A DNA stretch of 64,000 nt from positions 186,001 through 250,000 of the forward strand of contig NZ_JAHKPJ010000011.1 in the NCBI RefSeq assembly GCF_018860345.1, written 5' to 3'. A program made the position numbers and the translations under genes. Position 1 is the stretch's first letter. Every line of letters starts with the position of its first letter. Positions 17,782 to 27,648 of the stretch are shown piece after piece. The notes under the pieces are model-generated. The model worked only from the letters and a program-made list of their open reading frames with translations, was not told the origin of the DNA and ran no database searches. Source of the DNA: Psychrosphaera sp. F3M07. GTDB lineage: Bacteria > Pseudomonadota > Gammaproteobacteria > Enterobacterales > Alteromonadaceae.

Positions 17782-19048
17782 AATTTCGCCCCTTATCTTT
17801 GGCACCATACAGTTTTAAATCGGCACGTTTAAATAAATCACCAATAGATTGTTCTTCAAGATAAGAAGTTTCAACGCCAATACTGACGGTATAGTTAACT
17901 TGTTTACCTTCAACATCCAATATTGAACGAGCAACCTCAGCCCGTATTTTCTCGGCGATATTGAGCGCATCTTTTTCATCAGTATCAGGTAGATATATTG
18001 CAAACTCTTCACCGCCAACACGGCCAATTAGGTCTGATTTTCTTACCAAGGTTTGTATAGTACTAGTGAAATGAACAAGCACTTGATCACCAATAAAGTG
18101 ACCATAGGTGTCATTAATGGATTTAAATAAATCTAAATCCATTAATACAAACGATGCTGGAGATTTTTGTCGCTGGGAAAGAGTTAGTAAGTGCTGAGCC
18201 GTTTCAAAAAAGCTGCCACGATTTAACACCTTTGTTAGCGAATCTCTGGTTGCTAACTCTTTTAGTTTTTCATTGGAAACTTGCAATGCAGCCGTTCGTT
18301 TAGCAACCGCATCTTCTAACCATGCCCGTTTAGCTTGTTCGTCTTCCAATAGTTGTACTTGATCAGCTTCTATAGCCGAAAGCATATTATTCATATGTTC
18401 CTGCAGTTGCCTTATTTCGTTATTTTCAATATCAGGCAGCGCAATCCGTTTACTTATATCTTGACTCATCTGAACGTCATTAACTTGAGACATTAATCCT
18501 TTTAGTGGCGTCGCAAGATAGCGATTAAACGCCCAAATAAATAACCAAAACAAAATAGTTAACTTTAAGAAAGCGGTCATAATAATCAATGAAAAGCCAA
18601 ACAATACGCGGTCTAATACTATTTCAGATGATGAATACAGAACCAAAGAACCAAGAAAAATACGGTCGCCGTTTACCCCCCAACTCAACTCTGTTTTGCT
18701 ATCAAAAGTAGATAGAGGCACTGCAGATGGCGAGTAAGCTCGTTTCGAAAAAATGTTTTCACCATCCTTATCAAACACATCTACCCCAACGATGATTGGC
18801 ATTTTTATTAACCCTTCAATTAATACATCTAATTGAGCTTGATTGTATTGCCATAAACTGGATGAGATTGGTCCTCGAACGGTTTCTTCGAGCTGTTTTA
18901 ACTCACTTGAGATGGAGTCTTGGGTTTTAAGGTATTCTGTTAAAAACTGTGTACAAGTTATTAAGCAAGTTACGCCTAGGTAAATAGAAAAAATAACGCG
19001 TAACATTTTTTGAGAGAGATTGTTTGGCATCGAAGAACTTGCAAACAT
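17768..19048 (-). CDS. Membrane diguanylate cyclase with periplasmic sensor
   Basis: Makes cyclic di-GMP. Helix 1 spans about residues 15-33, a periplasmic region runs from 35 to 145, helix 2 lies near 148-172, and a HAMP-like linker with a coiled coil precedes a C-terminal GGDEF domain. The active site reads GGEEF. RKSD, five residues before it, is the RxxD inhibitory site, so product feedback is expected. The periplasmic domain probably receives the signal from the solute-binding protein encoded by the overlapping downstream gene. The start is uncertain: ATG 19048 has a distant GAGAAG, and an in-frame ATG follows at 19030. Confidence 0.92.
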   Translation of the reverse strand: MFASSSMPNNLSQKMLRVIFSIYLGVTCLITCTQFLTEYLKTQDSISSELKQLEETVRGPISSSLWQYNQAQLDVLIEGLIKMPIIVGVDVFDKDGENIFSKRAYSPSAVPLSTFDSKTELSWGVNGDRIFLGSLVLYSSSEIVLDRVLFGFSLIIMTAFLKLTILFWLFIWAFNRYLATPLKGLMSQVNDVQMSQDISKRIALPDIENNEIRQLQEHMNNMLSAIEADQVQLLEDEQAKRAWLEDAVAKRTAALQVSNEKLKELATRDSLTKVLNRGSFFETAQHLLTLSQRQKSPASFVLMDLDLFKSINDTYGHFIGDQVLVHFTSTIQTLVRKSDLIGRVGGEEFAIYLPDTDEKDALNIAEKIRAEVARSILDVEGKQVNYTVSIGVETSYLEEQSIGDLFKRADLKLYGAKDKGRNCVEN

Positions 19049-19165
19049 TAAAACGGATACTTCTCAGAAACTTCAAATTAATATGAATCTTAGAGTAGTA
19101 ATGGCTTTAATGGAACCGTTTTCAGCAAAGTGACTAAAAGTTTATTAAATATACAGTGCGGACAA

Positions 19166-19194
19166 ATAAAAAAGCCGCCTTTAGTCAGGCGGCT
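19166..19194 (-). terminator. Intrinsic terminator of the decarboxylase gene
   Basis: On the minus strand AGCCGCCT and AGGCGGCT form an 8-bp GC-rich stem with a 6-base loop followed by TTTTTTATTT. It lies 37 bp past the stop codon of the decarboxylase gene. Confidence 0.88.
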
Positions 19195-19230
19195 GTTAAC
19201 ACTATGGGTAATTAAGACTTAGCTTTACGC

Positions 19231-20442
19231 TTATGCACTAATGGAAGCAAACATTGTCTCTTCGCCAACAACGATTACTTCTGCTTTTTTAAAGAAGTTA
19301 AAATCTGTTGCGGTGCACGAACAATATGCGCCCATCATAGTACTGACAATCAGATCACCATTGTTTAACTTTGGCAACATGATGTTATCGGTGATCACGT
19401 CTATGCTGTCACAGGTTGGCCCTGCCAACACACTTGAATAAACATCGTCTGATTGAATTAGGCTTTTGGTTTGGTATTTTGCTTCATCAAACATCAAACC
19501 ACTAAACGAACCATAAATACCATCATCTAAATAATACCAAGTTTGTTCATTACGTTCAGCCTGACCCATCACCGCAGCAATATTGGTAACTGATGGAGCC
19601 ACTAAAAAACGTCCTGGTTCAGCAATCACACGTACAGTCTCAGGTAATTGTGTTAACGCGTCTCTTATTGGCGCGCAAAATACATTTATTGGCAATACGT
19701 CCGGAGTGTAATGTACCGGAAAACCGCCTCCAATATCTAACGTACTTAACGCTGGTAAACCAGCATCTGTGACTTGTTTCATTATTTCATTGCAACGTAA
19801 TATGGCTAATGAATACTTTTCACCAGAACGCGTTTGCGAACCAACATGGAACGACAAACCTTTAATGCGAATACCTAATTCAAAGGCATAATTAATTAGC
19901 TCAAGGGCTTGCTCTGGTTTACAGCCAAACTTTTTAGATAGGTCTGCCAAGACATCCGCATTTGGAAAACTGACACGTAACAACAACTCAACCTGATCTT
20001 TATAAGGTATAAACTTCTCTAACTCATTGGCATTGTCCACAACAAACACGTTACAGCCATAACGTAATGCATGCTGGATATCACTATCACGTTTAATTGG
20101 GTGTGTTTGGATAGTTCGTTCACTTGGCACGCCAACGGATTGCACTAAATCAACTTCGCCGTTTGTTGCTAAATCAAAGTAGGCACCTTCAGCTAATAAG
20201 GTTTTTACTACAGCAGGATGCGGTAAAGGTTTAAGTGCATAATGTAATTCGACGTTTGGCAATGCATCTTGTAATGCACGATATTGATGACGTACTACAT
20301 TACAATCTAACACCATTAATGGGGTGCCGTATTGAGATACCAAAGCGTCAACTGTGCTGTTGCTTAATGATGCTGCAATGTCACCATTAATAGGTGAAAC
20401 AATGGTTGAGGTTAAGTTCGTTTCTAAGTTTGTAACAGACAT
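19231..20442 (-). CDS. Ornithine/lysine decarboxylase, fold type III PLP enzyme
   Basis: A 403-residue group IV decarboxylase of the eukaryotic ornithine decarboxylase type. HYALKPLPHPAV near residue 65 carries the PLP-binding Lys. FHVGSQ near 200 and LDIGGGFPV near 237 bind the cofactor. AEPGRFLVAP near 278 and GPTCDSID near 345, with the catalytic Cys and acidic residue, complete the site shared between subunits. The expected product is putrescine or cadaverine; sequence alone does not separate ornithine from lysine specificity. GGAG lies nine bases before the ATG. It is a single-gene unit with its own terminator and a long upstream region, so leader regulation is possible. Confidence 0.92.
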   Translation of the reverse strand: MSVTNLETNLTSTIVSPINGDIAASLSNSTVDALVSQYGTPLMVLDCNVVRHQYRALQDALPNVELHYALKPLPHPAVVKTLLAEGAYFDLATNGEVDLVQSVGVPSERTIQTHPIKRDSDIQHALRYGCNVFVVDNANELEKFIPYKDQVELLLRVSFPNADVLADLSKKFGCKPEQALELINYAFELGIRIKGLSFHVGSQTRSGEKYSLAILRCNEIMKQVTDAGLPALSTLDIGGGFPVHYTPDVLPINVFCAPIRDALTQLPETVRVIAEPGRFLVAPSVTNIAAVMGQAERNEQTWYYLDDGIYGSFSGLMFDEAKYQTKSLIQSDDVYSSVLAGPTCDSIDVITDNIMLPKLNNGDLIVSTMMGAYCSCTATDFNFFKKAEVIVVGEETMFASISA

Positions 20443-20965
20443 TGCAATTTCTCCAGCCGTCTTTATAAGCTATATAACCAATTAAGGTTTGAGCGAGTTA
20501 AAATATACTTAAACATTCAAATTCACTCTTGGATAGTTGCTCTATTGCCTGGCCGCCTTTGCGATGTACTTGGATTGGCTATCAACAAGAAGTGGCGGGA
20601 TAATAAATAAATTTTGACGTAATGCAAACTTTTTATTACTCAAAAAATAGCACGATTCGTACTGTATTCTTCATTAAAACACACTAACCCAACACAGTAA
20701 ATTAACATTAAAAATCAACCACTTATAAAACCAAACAGTACACAACAACGATAAACTACAAAGCTATACCAAGTGAATGTAGTGTAAAAATGCCTAATCA
20801 AAATATTTTTATCGTGGGAATTTAAATTTTTTATTGAACAACAATATGAGGGAAAATTGGGGCTGTATTATCAGACTAAAACACAAATTCACGGTCATGT
20901 TCAATTGTGCTTTAGCCTGTTGTATTTATTAAATCTTATATATTATTTAACCTGAGTTGTATCAA
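20443..20965. other. 523-bp intergenic region
   Basis: AT-rich gap between the decarboxylase start and the GH16 stop. No convincing gene. It holds a possible decarboxylase promoter (20600-20627, minus strand) and a 12-codon minus-strand frame (20636-20674) that I do not trust. The GH16-proximal half shows nothing I can name. Confidence 0.6.
20600..20627 (-). promoter_or_regulatory. Candidate promoter of the decarboxylase gene
   Basis: On the minus strand TTGCAT and TATTAT are separated by 16 bp. Transcription from here would give a leader of about 150 bases. Confidence 0.35.
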
Positions 20966-20977
20966 TTACAACTCAGG
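20951..20977 (-). repeat. Stem-loop over the GH16 stop codon
   Basis: Perfect 11-bp inverted repeat CCTGAGTTGTA / TACAACTCAGG with a 5-base loop. It spans the last GH16 codons and the stop. The following minus-strand sequence has only a broken T-run, so it may be a weak terminator or an mRNA-stabilising 3' hairpin. Confidence 0.6.
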
Positions 20978-22069
20978 TTGTGGCGCGCCTACCACTAACT
21001 TAGCCGCAGGATCTATCGCAGCACAGCCTTTGCCTGTTTCTACATTGGTAGAGCACTGGTAAACACGTACATAATCAATTTCAAACACTTGTGGAAAGAC
21101 CGACTCATCTATGCCTTTTTCGTTGACATTGCCAGCCCAATTACCGCCAACCGCAAAATTTAATATCAGGTGAAAGTTTTGGTCGAACGGAGCAGCCCCT
21201 TCACCATTCACTAACTTGCCGTCTTTCATATATTGGGTATACCAGCTGTCACTGGTTTGAGTGGCGTAATGGATATCGTCTATGTACCAGCGTATCTCGC
21301 CCTCTTCCCATTCTACGGCATACTCATGGAAGTCATCTGCTGGGTTATCATTATTTTGTAGGTGAGTGTACGTGCCTGTATAAACGTTTTCAGGAGCCTT
21401 CCTGCCATAATGCAAAGTTCCGTGAACACGTCCTTCCGGAAAACCTGCATAACTCGGTTCGTCAGACTCAGCCTTTAAGTTAACCACTTCCATAATATCT
21501 AACTCACCAGAACCCGCCCAACCGCCATAAACCCAGTCGGTTGGTAACATCCAAATCGCGGGCCATGTGCCTTGCCCGTATGGCAGTTTTGCACTGATTT
21601 CAAAACGACCGTATTTCCAATCACCTTTGTATTTGGTTCTTAATCTTGCTGATGTATATGGTTGCGTGCGAGTATTTTCCACGGAGTAATTGGGGTCATC
21701 GTCTAGTAATGCTGGCCCCGTAAAACTCTCTTTTAACGCGGCAATCGTGAGAACACCATCCTTAATATACGCATTATCGCTGCGGTTGGTATAACATTGT
21801 TTTTCGTCATTACCACCACCAAAACAATTGATTTCAAATCCCCATTTGTTTAGGTCGATCTCTGGGTTTTCAAATTCATCTTGCCACACTAAGTTCCAGT
21901 TTTCATTTACTTGTATTTTGTCTTGTACTGGTACATCTGGAATTTGCTTCTGCGCTGTTACTTGCTCTGGAGTAACTTCAACTTGTTGTTCAGAAGTATT
22001 ATTACTGCCACAAGCCGACAACACAGCGATAAACAAACCAGATAACGTAATATTTATTTTCTTATTCAT
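20966..22069 (-). CDS. GH16 endo-beta-1,3-glucanase (laminarinase-like) lipoprotein
   Basis: A 367-residue secreted glycoside hydrolase. The lipobox LSAC puts the lipidated Cys at residue 20. An acidic, Gln/Val-rich linker runs to about 50, followed by one GH16 jelly-roll domain. The active site GELDIMEVV supplies nucleophile Glu189, Asp191 and acid/base Glu194. YTSARLRTKYKGDWKYGRFE and GTWPAIWMLP are typical of bacterial laminarinases. It should cut beta-1,3-glucan at the cell surface or in the periplasm. GGAAAG lies close before the ATG. The gene is last in the carrier/GH3/GH16 order, with a strong terminator directly before its ribosome-binding site. Confidence 0.93.
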   Translation of the reverse strand: MNKKINITLSGLFIAVLSACGSNNTSEQQVEVTPEQVTAQKQIPDVPVQDKIQVNENWNLVWQDEFENPEIDLNKWGFEINCFGGGNDEKQCYTNRSDNAYIKDGVLTIAALKESFTGPALLDDDPNYSVENTRTQPYTSARLRTKYKGDWKYGRFEISAKLPYGQGTWPAIWMLPTDWVYGGWAGSGELDIMEVVNLKAESDEPSYAGFPEGRVHGTLHYGRKAPENVYTGTYTHLQNNDNPADDFHEYAVEWEEGEIRWYIDDIHYATQTSDSWYTQYMKDGKLVNGEGAAPFDQNFHLILNFAVGGNWAGNVNEKGIDESVFPQVFEIDYVRVYQCSTNVETGKGCAAIDPAAKLVVGAPQPEL

Positions 22070-22078
22070 AATCTTTCC

Positions 22079-22106
22079 AAAAAAAATGGAAGCTAGGCTT
22101 CCATTT
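22079..22106 (-). terminator. Intrinsic terminator between GH3 and GH16 genes
   Basis: On the minus strand the perfect 10-bp arms AAATGGAAGC / GCTTCCATTT, with a 3-base loop, run into a block of T residues. The T-run touches the GH16 ribosome-binding site, leaving no room for a separate promoter after it. GH16 translation therefore depends on read-through. Confidence 0.85.
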
Positions 22107-22139
22107 CTATCATTAACAATGACATTAAATTTTTATGTT

Positions 22140-24704
22140 TTACTGACAGCTAATTGTCGCTTGAGCCGCTGTATTTGGCTCAAACTTAACTTCAGCTAAA
22201 CTTAATTTAAGTTTACCTTTTGACGATAATTCAAACGGTACCACTAGGTCAGCCATTCGAATTCCCGTATTCGCGTAACAAGCCATATCAATTGAAATGG
22301 ATTGCCATTCGTTTATCGGTAAAGCGTTTAACTGTGAGGTAATATCAATACTCGAACCACAACTGCCTTGCGTATCACCTTCACTTGCACAGCTCATCGC
22401 TAAAGAGACTTTTGCAGCGGGCTTTTCAGATAATTTAATTTGGAAATGTAACGCCGACTTCACTTCTAAATCAGAACGTAAGTCTTCTCTAAAGTGACTC
22501 TTACTTGCGATACGTAAACCAGCACGTTCGCTGCCATCTAACGTTATTTGACGTGCGTCTTCTTGTACCACTTTATCAACCGTGCGATAAGCTAATGCAC
22601 CAATTGAATGAGTGTTAGAATTAACTTCCATTTCTTTATCACCAGAGAATAACCATAACAACCAAGGTTTTTGCATAGAACCATTAAATAATGTTCTAGT
22701 CGTTACTTTAGATAAGTCACGCTCTACCGTTTCGTTTAATGCATCACTTAATACGTTTTCGTCACCATAAGTTAATCCGAAGCCATAAGGCAATAATGGA
22801 TCATAGTTTTCATCAAAACGGTTTATTACCGCTTGGTCTGGAGATTTTGGCCAAGTGTAAGATAATTTACCTTTGAAGTTATTCTGAATAGAACCATCGG
22901 CATTCGTTAAAATAACATCAGCAACACCTTGACCTTCAGAACCTGGTAACCATGCAGCGACAAACGCATCACTGGCGTTTAACTCGGCATTAACCCACAT
23001 TGGACGACCAGATAAAAAGATTGAAACCACTGGAATACCTTGCGCTTTCAGTTTTTTCAACAAGGCTAAATCTGTTTTTTCACCACGTTGGTAGTCTAAG
23101 TTTTCACGATCGCCGTGGCCTTCCGCATAAGGGTCTTCACCAAATACCACAACCGCAACATCTGGTTTAGTGCTAAATGAACCATCTTCACTCAATGTCA
23201 CTTTACCGCCAGCTGCTTTAACTTGATCTGCGATGCCTTGATAAATTGATGTGCCACCAGGGAAGTCTGCATTGGTGTTATTTGTACCTTGCCATGTAAT
23301 TGACCAACCACCTGACTGTTTACCAATATTATCAGCGCCGTTACCCGCAACTAAAATATGGCCGGTAGGTTTAATCGGTAATACATTTTTATTTTTTAAC
23401 AATACCAAAGACTCTTGTACAGCTTGTCGTGCAACTTCACGATGTGCTTTTGCGCCAATCAATTCTAACTTACCAGAGAATTGACGTTTAGCGGGACTTG
23501 GTTTATTAAACAAGTCAGCACGTAATTTCACACGTAAAATACGCGCAACCGCATCATCAATACGGCTCATTTTGATCACGCCGTCTTTAACTTGTTGCAC
23601 TGTATTTTCATATAACGGTTTCCATGCGCCGGTAGGTACCATGAAAATATCTAAACCGGCATTAACCGCTTGTGGGCAATTATCATTAGTACAATCTTTG
23701 ACTTGTCCGTGTCCATTCCAGTCACCAACCACAAAACCATCAAAACCCATTTGGTCTTTAAGCACATTAGTTAATAAGTATTTATTTCCATGAATTTTGT
23801 CGCCATGCCAGCTATTAAAAGATGCCATTACCGATTGAGCACCTGCAGACAAACCACCAACATAACCTTGTGCATGAATGTCAAATAAGTCTTGCTCAGA
23901 CGCTATATTATCGCCCTGATCATCACCCTTTTCGGTGCCACCGTCGCCAACAAAGTGTTTAACAGTACTGATAACTCGGTCGTTACTTAAAAAGTCTTTA
24001 TCTGCGTGTCCTTGTAACCCTTTTACAATTGACGCTGCGTAACTGCGAACGATCTCTGGATCTTCCGAGTAACCTTCATAAGTTCGGCCCCAACGATCAT
24101 CACGTACAACCGCGACCGTAGGCGCAAATACCCAGTCAATACCAGTAACCATGACTTCCGTAGCTGTTACGTTTGCTATTTTTTCAATTAAATCCGGATT
24201 GTTCGCAGCACCCAAACCAATATTATGAGGGAATAACGTCGCACCAATAACATTGTTATGTCCATGAACCGCATCGGTGCCCCAAATTGTTGGGATGTTA
24301 GAACCATCAACACTGTCATCAACAGACGCTTGATATAGATCTTCTGCTAATTTAATCCAATCCGCAGGTGTTGAATGTTTGTTGTTATTTGGAAATGCAC
24401 CGCCACCATTGAGGTAAGAACCAAAACCGTATTTACGCATATCTTCAACCGTAATATCACGGATTTCAGGTTGGATCATTTGAGCCACTTTTTGCTCAAG
24501 TGTCATGGTTGACATGATTTCAACAATTTTACGTTCGATTTTGTCGTCTTTTTTTACAGCAATATCTAATACAGGCCATATTTTAGAAGCATCTTTAGCA
24601 GCTGAAGAGTCCATATCTGCAGATTTATCGGCCCCACACGCGGCAACCGTCATCGCCATAAAAGATGCAATAATGGATTTATGGTTAATTATTGTATTTT
24701 TCAT
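22140..24704 (-). CDS. GH3 exo-beta-glucosidase lipoprotein (ExoP-like)
   Basis: About 854 residues. A lipobox TVAAC near the N-terminus predicts a lipoprotein. The GH3 barrel follows, with IWGTDAVHGHNNV and KHFVGDGGTEKGDDQGDN. The nucleophile Asp lies in FVVGDWNGHGQ (residue 333 counted from the upstream ATG 24719). The alpha/beta sandwich has VVFGEDPYAEGHGDREN and LPGSEGQGVAD. A C-terminal ligand-binding-like domain of about 170 residues resembles Pseudoalteromonas ExoP. It should remove glucose from beta-1,3/1,4-gluco-oligosaccharides. ATG 24704 is preferred because GAGA precedes it and the signal peptide starts there. It lies 24 bp after the FucP-type carrier. Confidence 0.93.
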   Translation of the reverse strand: MKNTIINHKSIIASFMAMTVAACGADKSADMDSSAAKDASKIWPVLDIAVKKDDKIERKIVEIMSTMTLEQKVAQMIQPEIRDITVEDMRKYGFGSYLNGGGAFPNNNKHSTPADWIKLAEDLYQASVDDSVDGSNIPTIWGTDAVHGHNNVIGATLFPHNIGLGAANNPDLIEKIANVTATEVMVTGIDWVFAPTVAVVRDDRWGRTYEGYSEDPEIVRSYAASIVKGLQGHADKDFLSNDRVISTVKHFVGDGGTEKGDDQGDNIASEQDLFDIHAQGYVGGLSAGAQSVMASFNSWHGDKIHGNKYLLTNVLKDQMGFDGFVVGDWNGHGQVKDCTNDNCPQAVNAGLDIFMVPTGAWKPLYENTVQQVKDGVIKMSRIDDAVARILRVKLRADLFNKPSPAKRQFSGKLELIGAKAHREVARQAVQESLVLLKNKNVLPIKPTGHILVAGNGADNIGKQSGGWSITWQGTNNTNADFPGGTSIYQGIADQVKAAGGKVTLSEDGSFSTKPDVAVVVFGEDPYAEGHGDRENLDYQRGEKTDLALLKKLKAQGIPVVSIFLSGRPMWVNAELNASDAFVAAWLPGSEGQGVADVILTNADGSIQNNFKGKLSYTWPKSPDQAVINRFDENYDPLLPYGFGLTYGDENVLSDALNETVERDLSKVTTRTLFNGSMQKPWLLWLFSGDKEMEVNSNTHSIGALAYRTVDKVVQEDARQITLDGSERAGLRIASKSHFREDLRSDLEVKSALHFQIKLSEKPAAKVSLAMSCASEGDTQGSCGSSIDITSQLNALPINEWQSISIDMACYANTGIRMADLVVPFELSSKGKLKLSLAEVKFEPNTAAQATISCQ

Positions 24705-24727
24705 TTTTATAATTCTCATCTTTTTTC

Positions 24728-25981
24728 TTAAACTGAAACTGATTCTGGTTTGCTACCAATTAAGCCGTAATACACGATATAACCGTAACAAATGATTGGT
24801 AAGGCAAAAGAAAGTTGAATGCCTATCGTGTCTGCAAGTAAACCTTGAGCTAAAGGCACGATTGCACCACCAACAATAGCCAAACACAAAACGCCTGAAC
24901 CTTGGCTTGTATGTTTACCTAATCCATTTAAGGCAAGGCTAAAAATAGTTGGGAACATGATTGAGTTACACAAACCCACTAATAGAATTGACCACATTGC
25001 CACCGTGCCAGAAGTTAAAATAGCTAACCCAATTAATACTGCAGCAGCCCCACCATTAAATGCCAACACTTTACCCGCAGCAATTTTTTGCATGACAGCA
25101 GCACCTATGAAACGACCAACCATAGCCCCACCCCAGTAATAAGTAAGGTATTTAGCCGCTTCCGCTTCTTCCAATCCTGCAATATTTTCTTCACCAAAGA
25201 AGCTAACTAAGAAACTACCGATAGATACTTCAGCGCCTACATAAACAAAAATACCAAGGGCACCTAAAACTAAATGACGATATTGCCAAGCTGATCCTTC
25301 AACTTCTTCACCTTCTTCAACTTCCGCTTCTGATAAATGAGGTAATTTTAAATAAGCAAAAATAGCCGCTAAAACTAATAACATGGCGGTTAATACAAGA
25401 TAAGGAATTTGCACTGACTCAGCCGTATCAGCTTTAGCTACTTGTGACGTTGCTTCACTTAAAATGAATAACGCCCCCAAATATGGTGCTACTGTTGTGC
25501 CGAAAGAATTAAATGCTTGAGTCATCGTCAGACGAGAAGACGCCGTTTCTGTAGGCCCTAACAAAGTGACATAAGGGTTAGCAGATACTTGTAATAATGT
25601 GATACCACTGGCTAATACAAATAACGCCCCTAAAAATAGCGGGTAACTATGCACAGCGGCGGCTGGATAAAATAATAAACAACCTAAGGCCGCGATGACT
25701 AACCCAATTACAATCCCCTTTTGATAACCCATTTTTTTTACTAATGAGCCTGCTGGTAATGACACTAAAAAATAAGCACCAAAAAAACAGAACTGAATTA
25801 ACATGGATTGGGTGTAATTAAGGTCAAAGACCCCTTTTAAATGCGGTATTAAAATATCGTTCAAGCAGGTAATAAAGCCCCACATGAAAAATAAAGTCGT
25901 TAATGACGTTAACGCAAAATTATAATTTTTGCCGTCATCAAGTGTGTTGTGTGTAACTGTTGAATGACCAGACGCTGCCAT
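24728..25981 (-). CDS. FucP/GluP-type sugar:proton symporter
   Basis: Twelve-helix inner-membrane carrier of the FHS family (fucose/glucose-galactose transporters). [20 protein letters not shown] near residue 28 is the family signature; [13 protein letters not shown] near 135 is a second one. A charged central loop ([12 protein letters not shown]) separates the halves. AAGGGG lies close before the ATG. It is the first gene of the carrier/GH3/GH16 operon and divergent from the GH1 gene. By context it takes up glucose or a short gluco-oligosaccharide freed by the two lipoprotein enzymes. Confidence 0.92.
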   Translation of the reverse strand: MAASGHSTVTHNTLDDGKNYNFALTSLTTLFFMWGFITCLNDILIPHLKGVFDLNYTQSMLIQFCFFGAYFLVSLPAGSLVKKMGYQKGIVIGLVIAALGCLLFYPAAAVHSYPLFLGALFVLASGITLLQVSANPYVTLLGPTETASSRLTMTQAFNSFGTTVAPYLGALFILSEATSQVAKADTAESVQIPYLVLTAMLLVLAAIFAYLKLPHLSEAEVEEGEEVEGSAWQYRHLVLGALGIFVYVGAEVSIGSFLVSFFGEENIAGLEEAEAAKYLTYYWGGAMVGRFIGAAVMQKIAAGKVLAFNGGAAAVLIGLAILTSGTVAMWSILLVGLCNSIMFPTIFSLALNGLGKHTSQGSGVLCLAIVGGAIVPLAQGLLADTIGIQLSFALPIICYGYIVYYGLIGSKPESVSV

Positions 25982-26069
25982 GGTGTTCCCCTTGTGATTA
26001 ATTTTTATTATTTTTAAGCGTATACATAGCCAGTGTTACAAAAATATACAATCAGTTTCAAAATCATTA

Positions 26070-26098
26070 TTGACCTTTGAACAATTACTATTTACTCT
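26070..26098 (+). promoter_or_regulatory. Sigma-70 promoter of the GH1 gene
   Basis: TTGACC at 26070-26075 and TACTCT at 26093-26098 with 17-bp spacing. A LacI-type operator begins 9 bp after the -10 box, much as at the TonB receptor promoter. Confidence 0.58.
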
Positions 26099-26107
26099 AA
26101 CTTGAAT

Positions 26108-26121
26108 TGTAAGCGCTTTCA
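26108..26121. promoter_or_regulatory. LacI-type operator, GH1 promoter
   Basis: TGTAAGCGCTTTCA, identical to the two TonB receptor sites. It lies over the expected GH1 transcription start and in the shared divergent region. Confidence 0.78.
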
Positions 26122-26165
26122 TTTTTTTCCATTAGAAAGGTTTATATATATTTTTTCAAGTGTTT

Positions 26166-26179
26166 TGTAAGCGCTTTCT
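26166..26179. promoter_or_regulatory. LacI-type operator, GH1 leader
   Basis: TGTAAGCGCTTTCT, one base different from the site at 26108 and 58 bp from it. It could support repressor looping. Confidence 0.7.
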
Positions 26180-26237
26180 ATTTGAAAGTGAAAATAATTA
26201 ATCGCACGGAATAAACAAAAACTGAGTTAGAGCTATT

Positions 26238-27572
26238 ATGACCGCAATTAAGTTACCTAAAGATTCAAAAATGTTGTCGCCAAAGTTTACTTTTGGTGTT
26301 GCAACCGCATCCTTCCAGATAGAAGGTGGTGTAGAAGATAGACTGCCATGTATATGGGATACCTTCTGCGCAACTGACGGTAAAATTGCCGATAACTCTG
26401 ACGGTAAAACCGCGTGTGATCATTATAATTTATGGCAACAAGACATTGATTTAATCGAATCACTTTCCGTTGATGCTTATCGTTTATCAATTTCATGGCC
26501 GCGTGTAATAACGCTTGATGGTCAGTTAAACCCTAAAGGCGTAAAGTTTTATACTGATTTATTAGATGGATTAAATGCGAAAGGCATTAAAACCTTTGTC
26601 ACTCTGTACCATTGGGACTTACCACAACACTTAGAAGATCAAGGTGGTTGGTTAAATCGTGATACGGCTTATAAATATGCAGAATACGTTGATTTAATTA
26701 CACAAGCGTTAGGTAATAGAGTGCATTCTTACGCCACGTTTAACGAACCATTTTGCAGTGCGTTTTTAGGATACGAAATTGGCGTTCATGCCCCTGGTGT
26801 CGTCGGTAAAGAATTTGGGCGTAAAGCCGCTCATCATATCTTATTAGCACATGGTCTGGGCATGAAAGTGCTACAGAAAAACAGCCCTGATAGTCTGAAC
26901 GGTATTGTGCTTAACTTTACCCCTTGTTATCCATCTACTGATTCTGATGCTGACAAGTTAGCGGCGGACTATGCAGACCAATACATTAATCAATGGTACA
27001 TCAAGCCACTGTTTGATGCTTCATACCCTAAAATGATTGATGAATTAGATGAAAATTGTAAACCTGAAATACTTGATGGTGACATGGATATCATCGCGCA
27101 ACCGTTAGATTTCCTTGGCGTAAATTACTACACACGACTTACCTATAGTGCGCCTTCACAAGCAGGCGAGTTTTATACTGAACTCGAACATTTATATCCA
27201 CGTACAGACATAGGTTGGGAAATTTACCCTAAAGCATTAACTGAATTATTAGTGTCGTTAAATACTCAATATAAGTTACCACCTGTGTATATCGCAGAAA
27301 ATGGGGCGGCGATGCCGGATAAAATGGAAGATGGTGTCATCAACGACTTAGATAGAATAGATTACTATCATAAACACCTTAATGCGGTAAACGACGCTAT
27401 TGAGCAAGGTGTCGATATTCAAGGGTATTTTGCTTGGAGTTTAATGGATAACTTTGAATGGGCAGAAGGTTACTTAAAACGCTTTGGCATTGTCCGTGTT
27501 AATTATGTAACACAACAACGTACTATTAAAAATAGTGGCCACGCCTATAAAGCGTTAATCAGTCAGCGTTAA
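26238..27572 (+). CDS. GH1 beta-glucosidase
   Basis: A 444-residue family 1 glycoside hydrolase without a signal peptide, therefore cytoplasmic. The start FTFGVATASFQIEGG, the acid/base Glu170 in TFNEPF, the nucleophile Glu354 in YIAENGAA and the end-of-barrel WSLMDNFEWAEGY are all present. The nucleophile motif has Ala where ITENG is usual. It should hydrolyse imported cellobiose or laminari-oligosaccharides to glucose. It is first in a plus-strand unit followed by a terminator and a GPH carrier, and is controlled by two LacI-type operators. Confidence 0.94.
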   Translation: MTAIKLPKDSKMLSPKFTFGVATASFQIEGGVEDRLPCIWDTFCATDGKIADNSDGKTACDHYNLWQQDIDLIESLSVDAYRLSISWPRVITLDGQLNPKGVKFYTDLLDGLNAKGIKTFVTLYHWDLPQHLEDQGGWLNRDTAYKYAEYVDLITQALGNRVHSYATFNEPFCSAFLGYEIGVHAPGVVGKEFGRKAAHHILLAHGLGMKVLQKNSPDSLNGIVLNFTPCYPSTDSDADKLAADYADQYINQWYIKPLFDASYPKMIDELDENCKPEILDGDMDIIAQPLDFLGVNYYTRLTYSAPSQAGEFYTELEHLYPRTDIGWEIYPKALTELLVSLNTQYKLPPVYIAENGAAMPDKMEDGVINDLDRIDYYHKHLNAVNDAIEQGVDIQGYFAWSLMDNFEWAEGYLKRFGIVRVNYVTQQRTIKNSGHAYKALISQR

Positions 27573-27583
27573 TAATCAACATC

Positions 27584-27613
27584 AATAAGGCCTTTTAAAA
27601 GGCCTTATTTTTA
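27584..27613 (+). terminator. Intrinsic terminator between GH1 and GPH carrier
   Basis: Palindrome AATAAGGCCTTTTAAAAGGC continuing symmetrically to 27609, followed by TTTT. The next start codon is only 35 bp away, so the carrier probably depends on read-through. Confidence 0.82.
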
Positions 27614-27648
27614 ATTTAAAATTACAAAAATAACAATAAGAATCAATC

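Noticed and set aside
17782-17808. Longer N-terminus of the binding protein from ATG 17808
   Set aside because: It would increase overlap with the cyclase gene and has no ribosome-binding site, while GTG 17781 has a strong one.
20636-20674. A 12-codon frame in the decarboxylase leader, possibly a sensory leader peptide
   Set aside because: No ribosome-binding site, it lies upstream of the likely promoter, and it shows no ornithine-arrest-like features.
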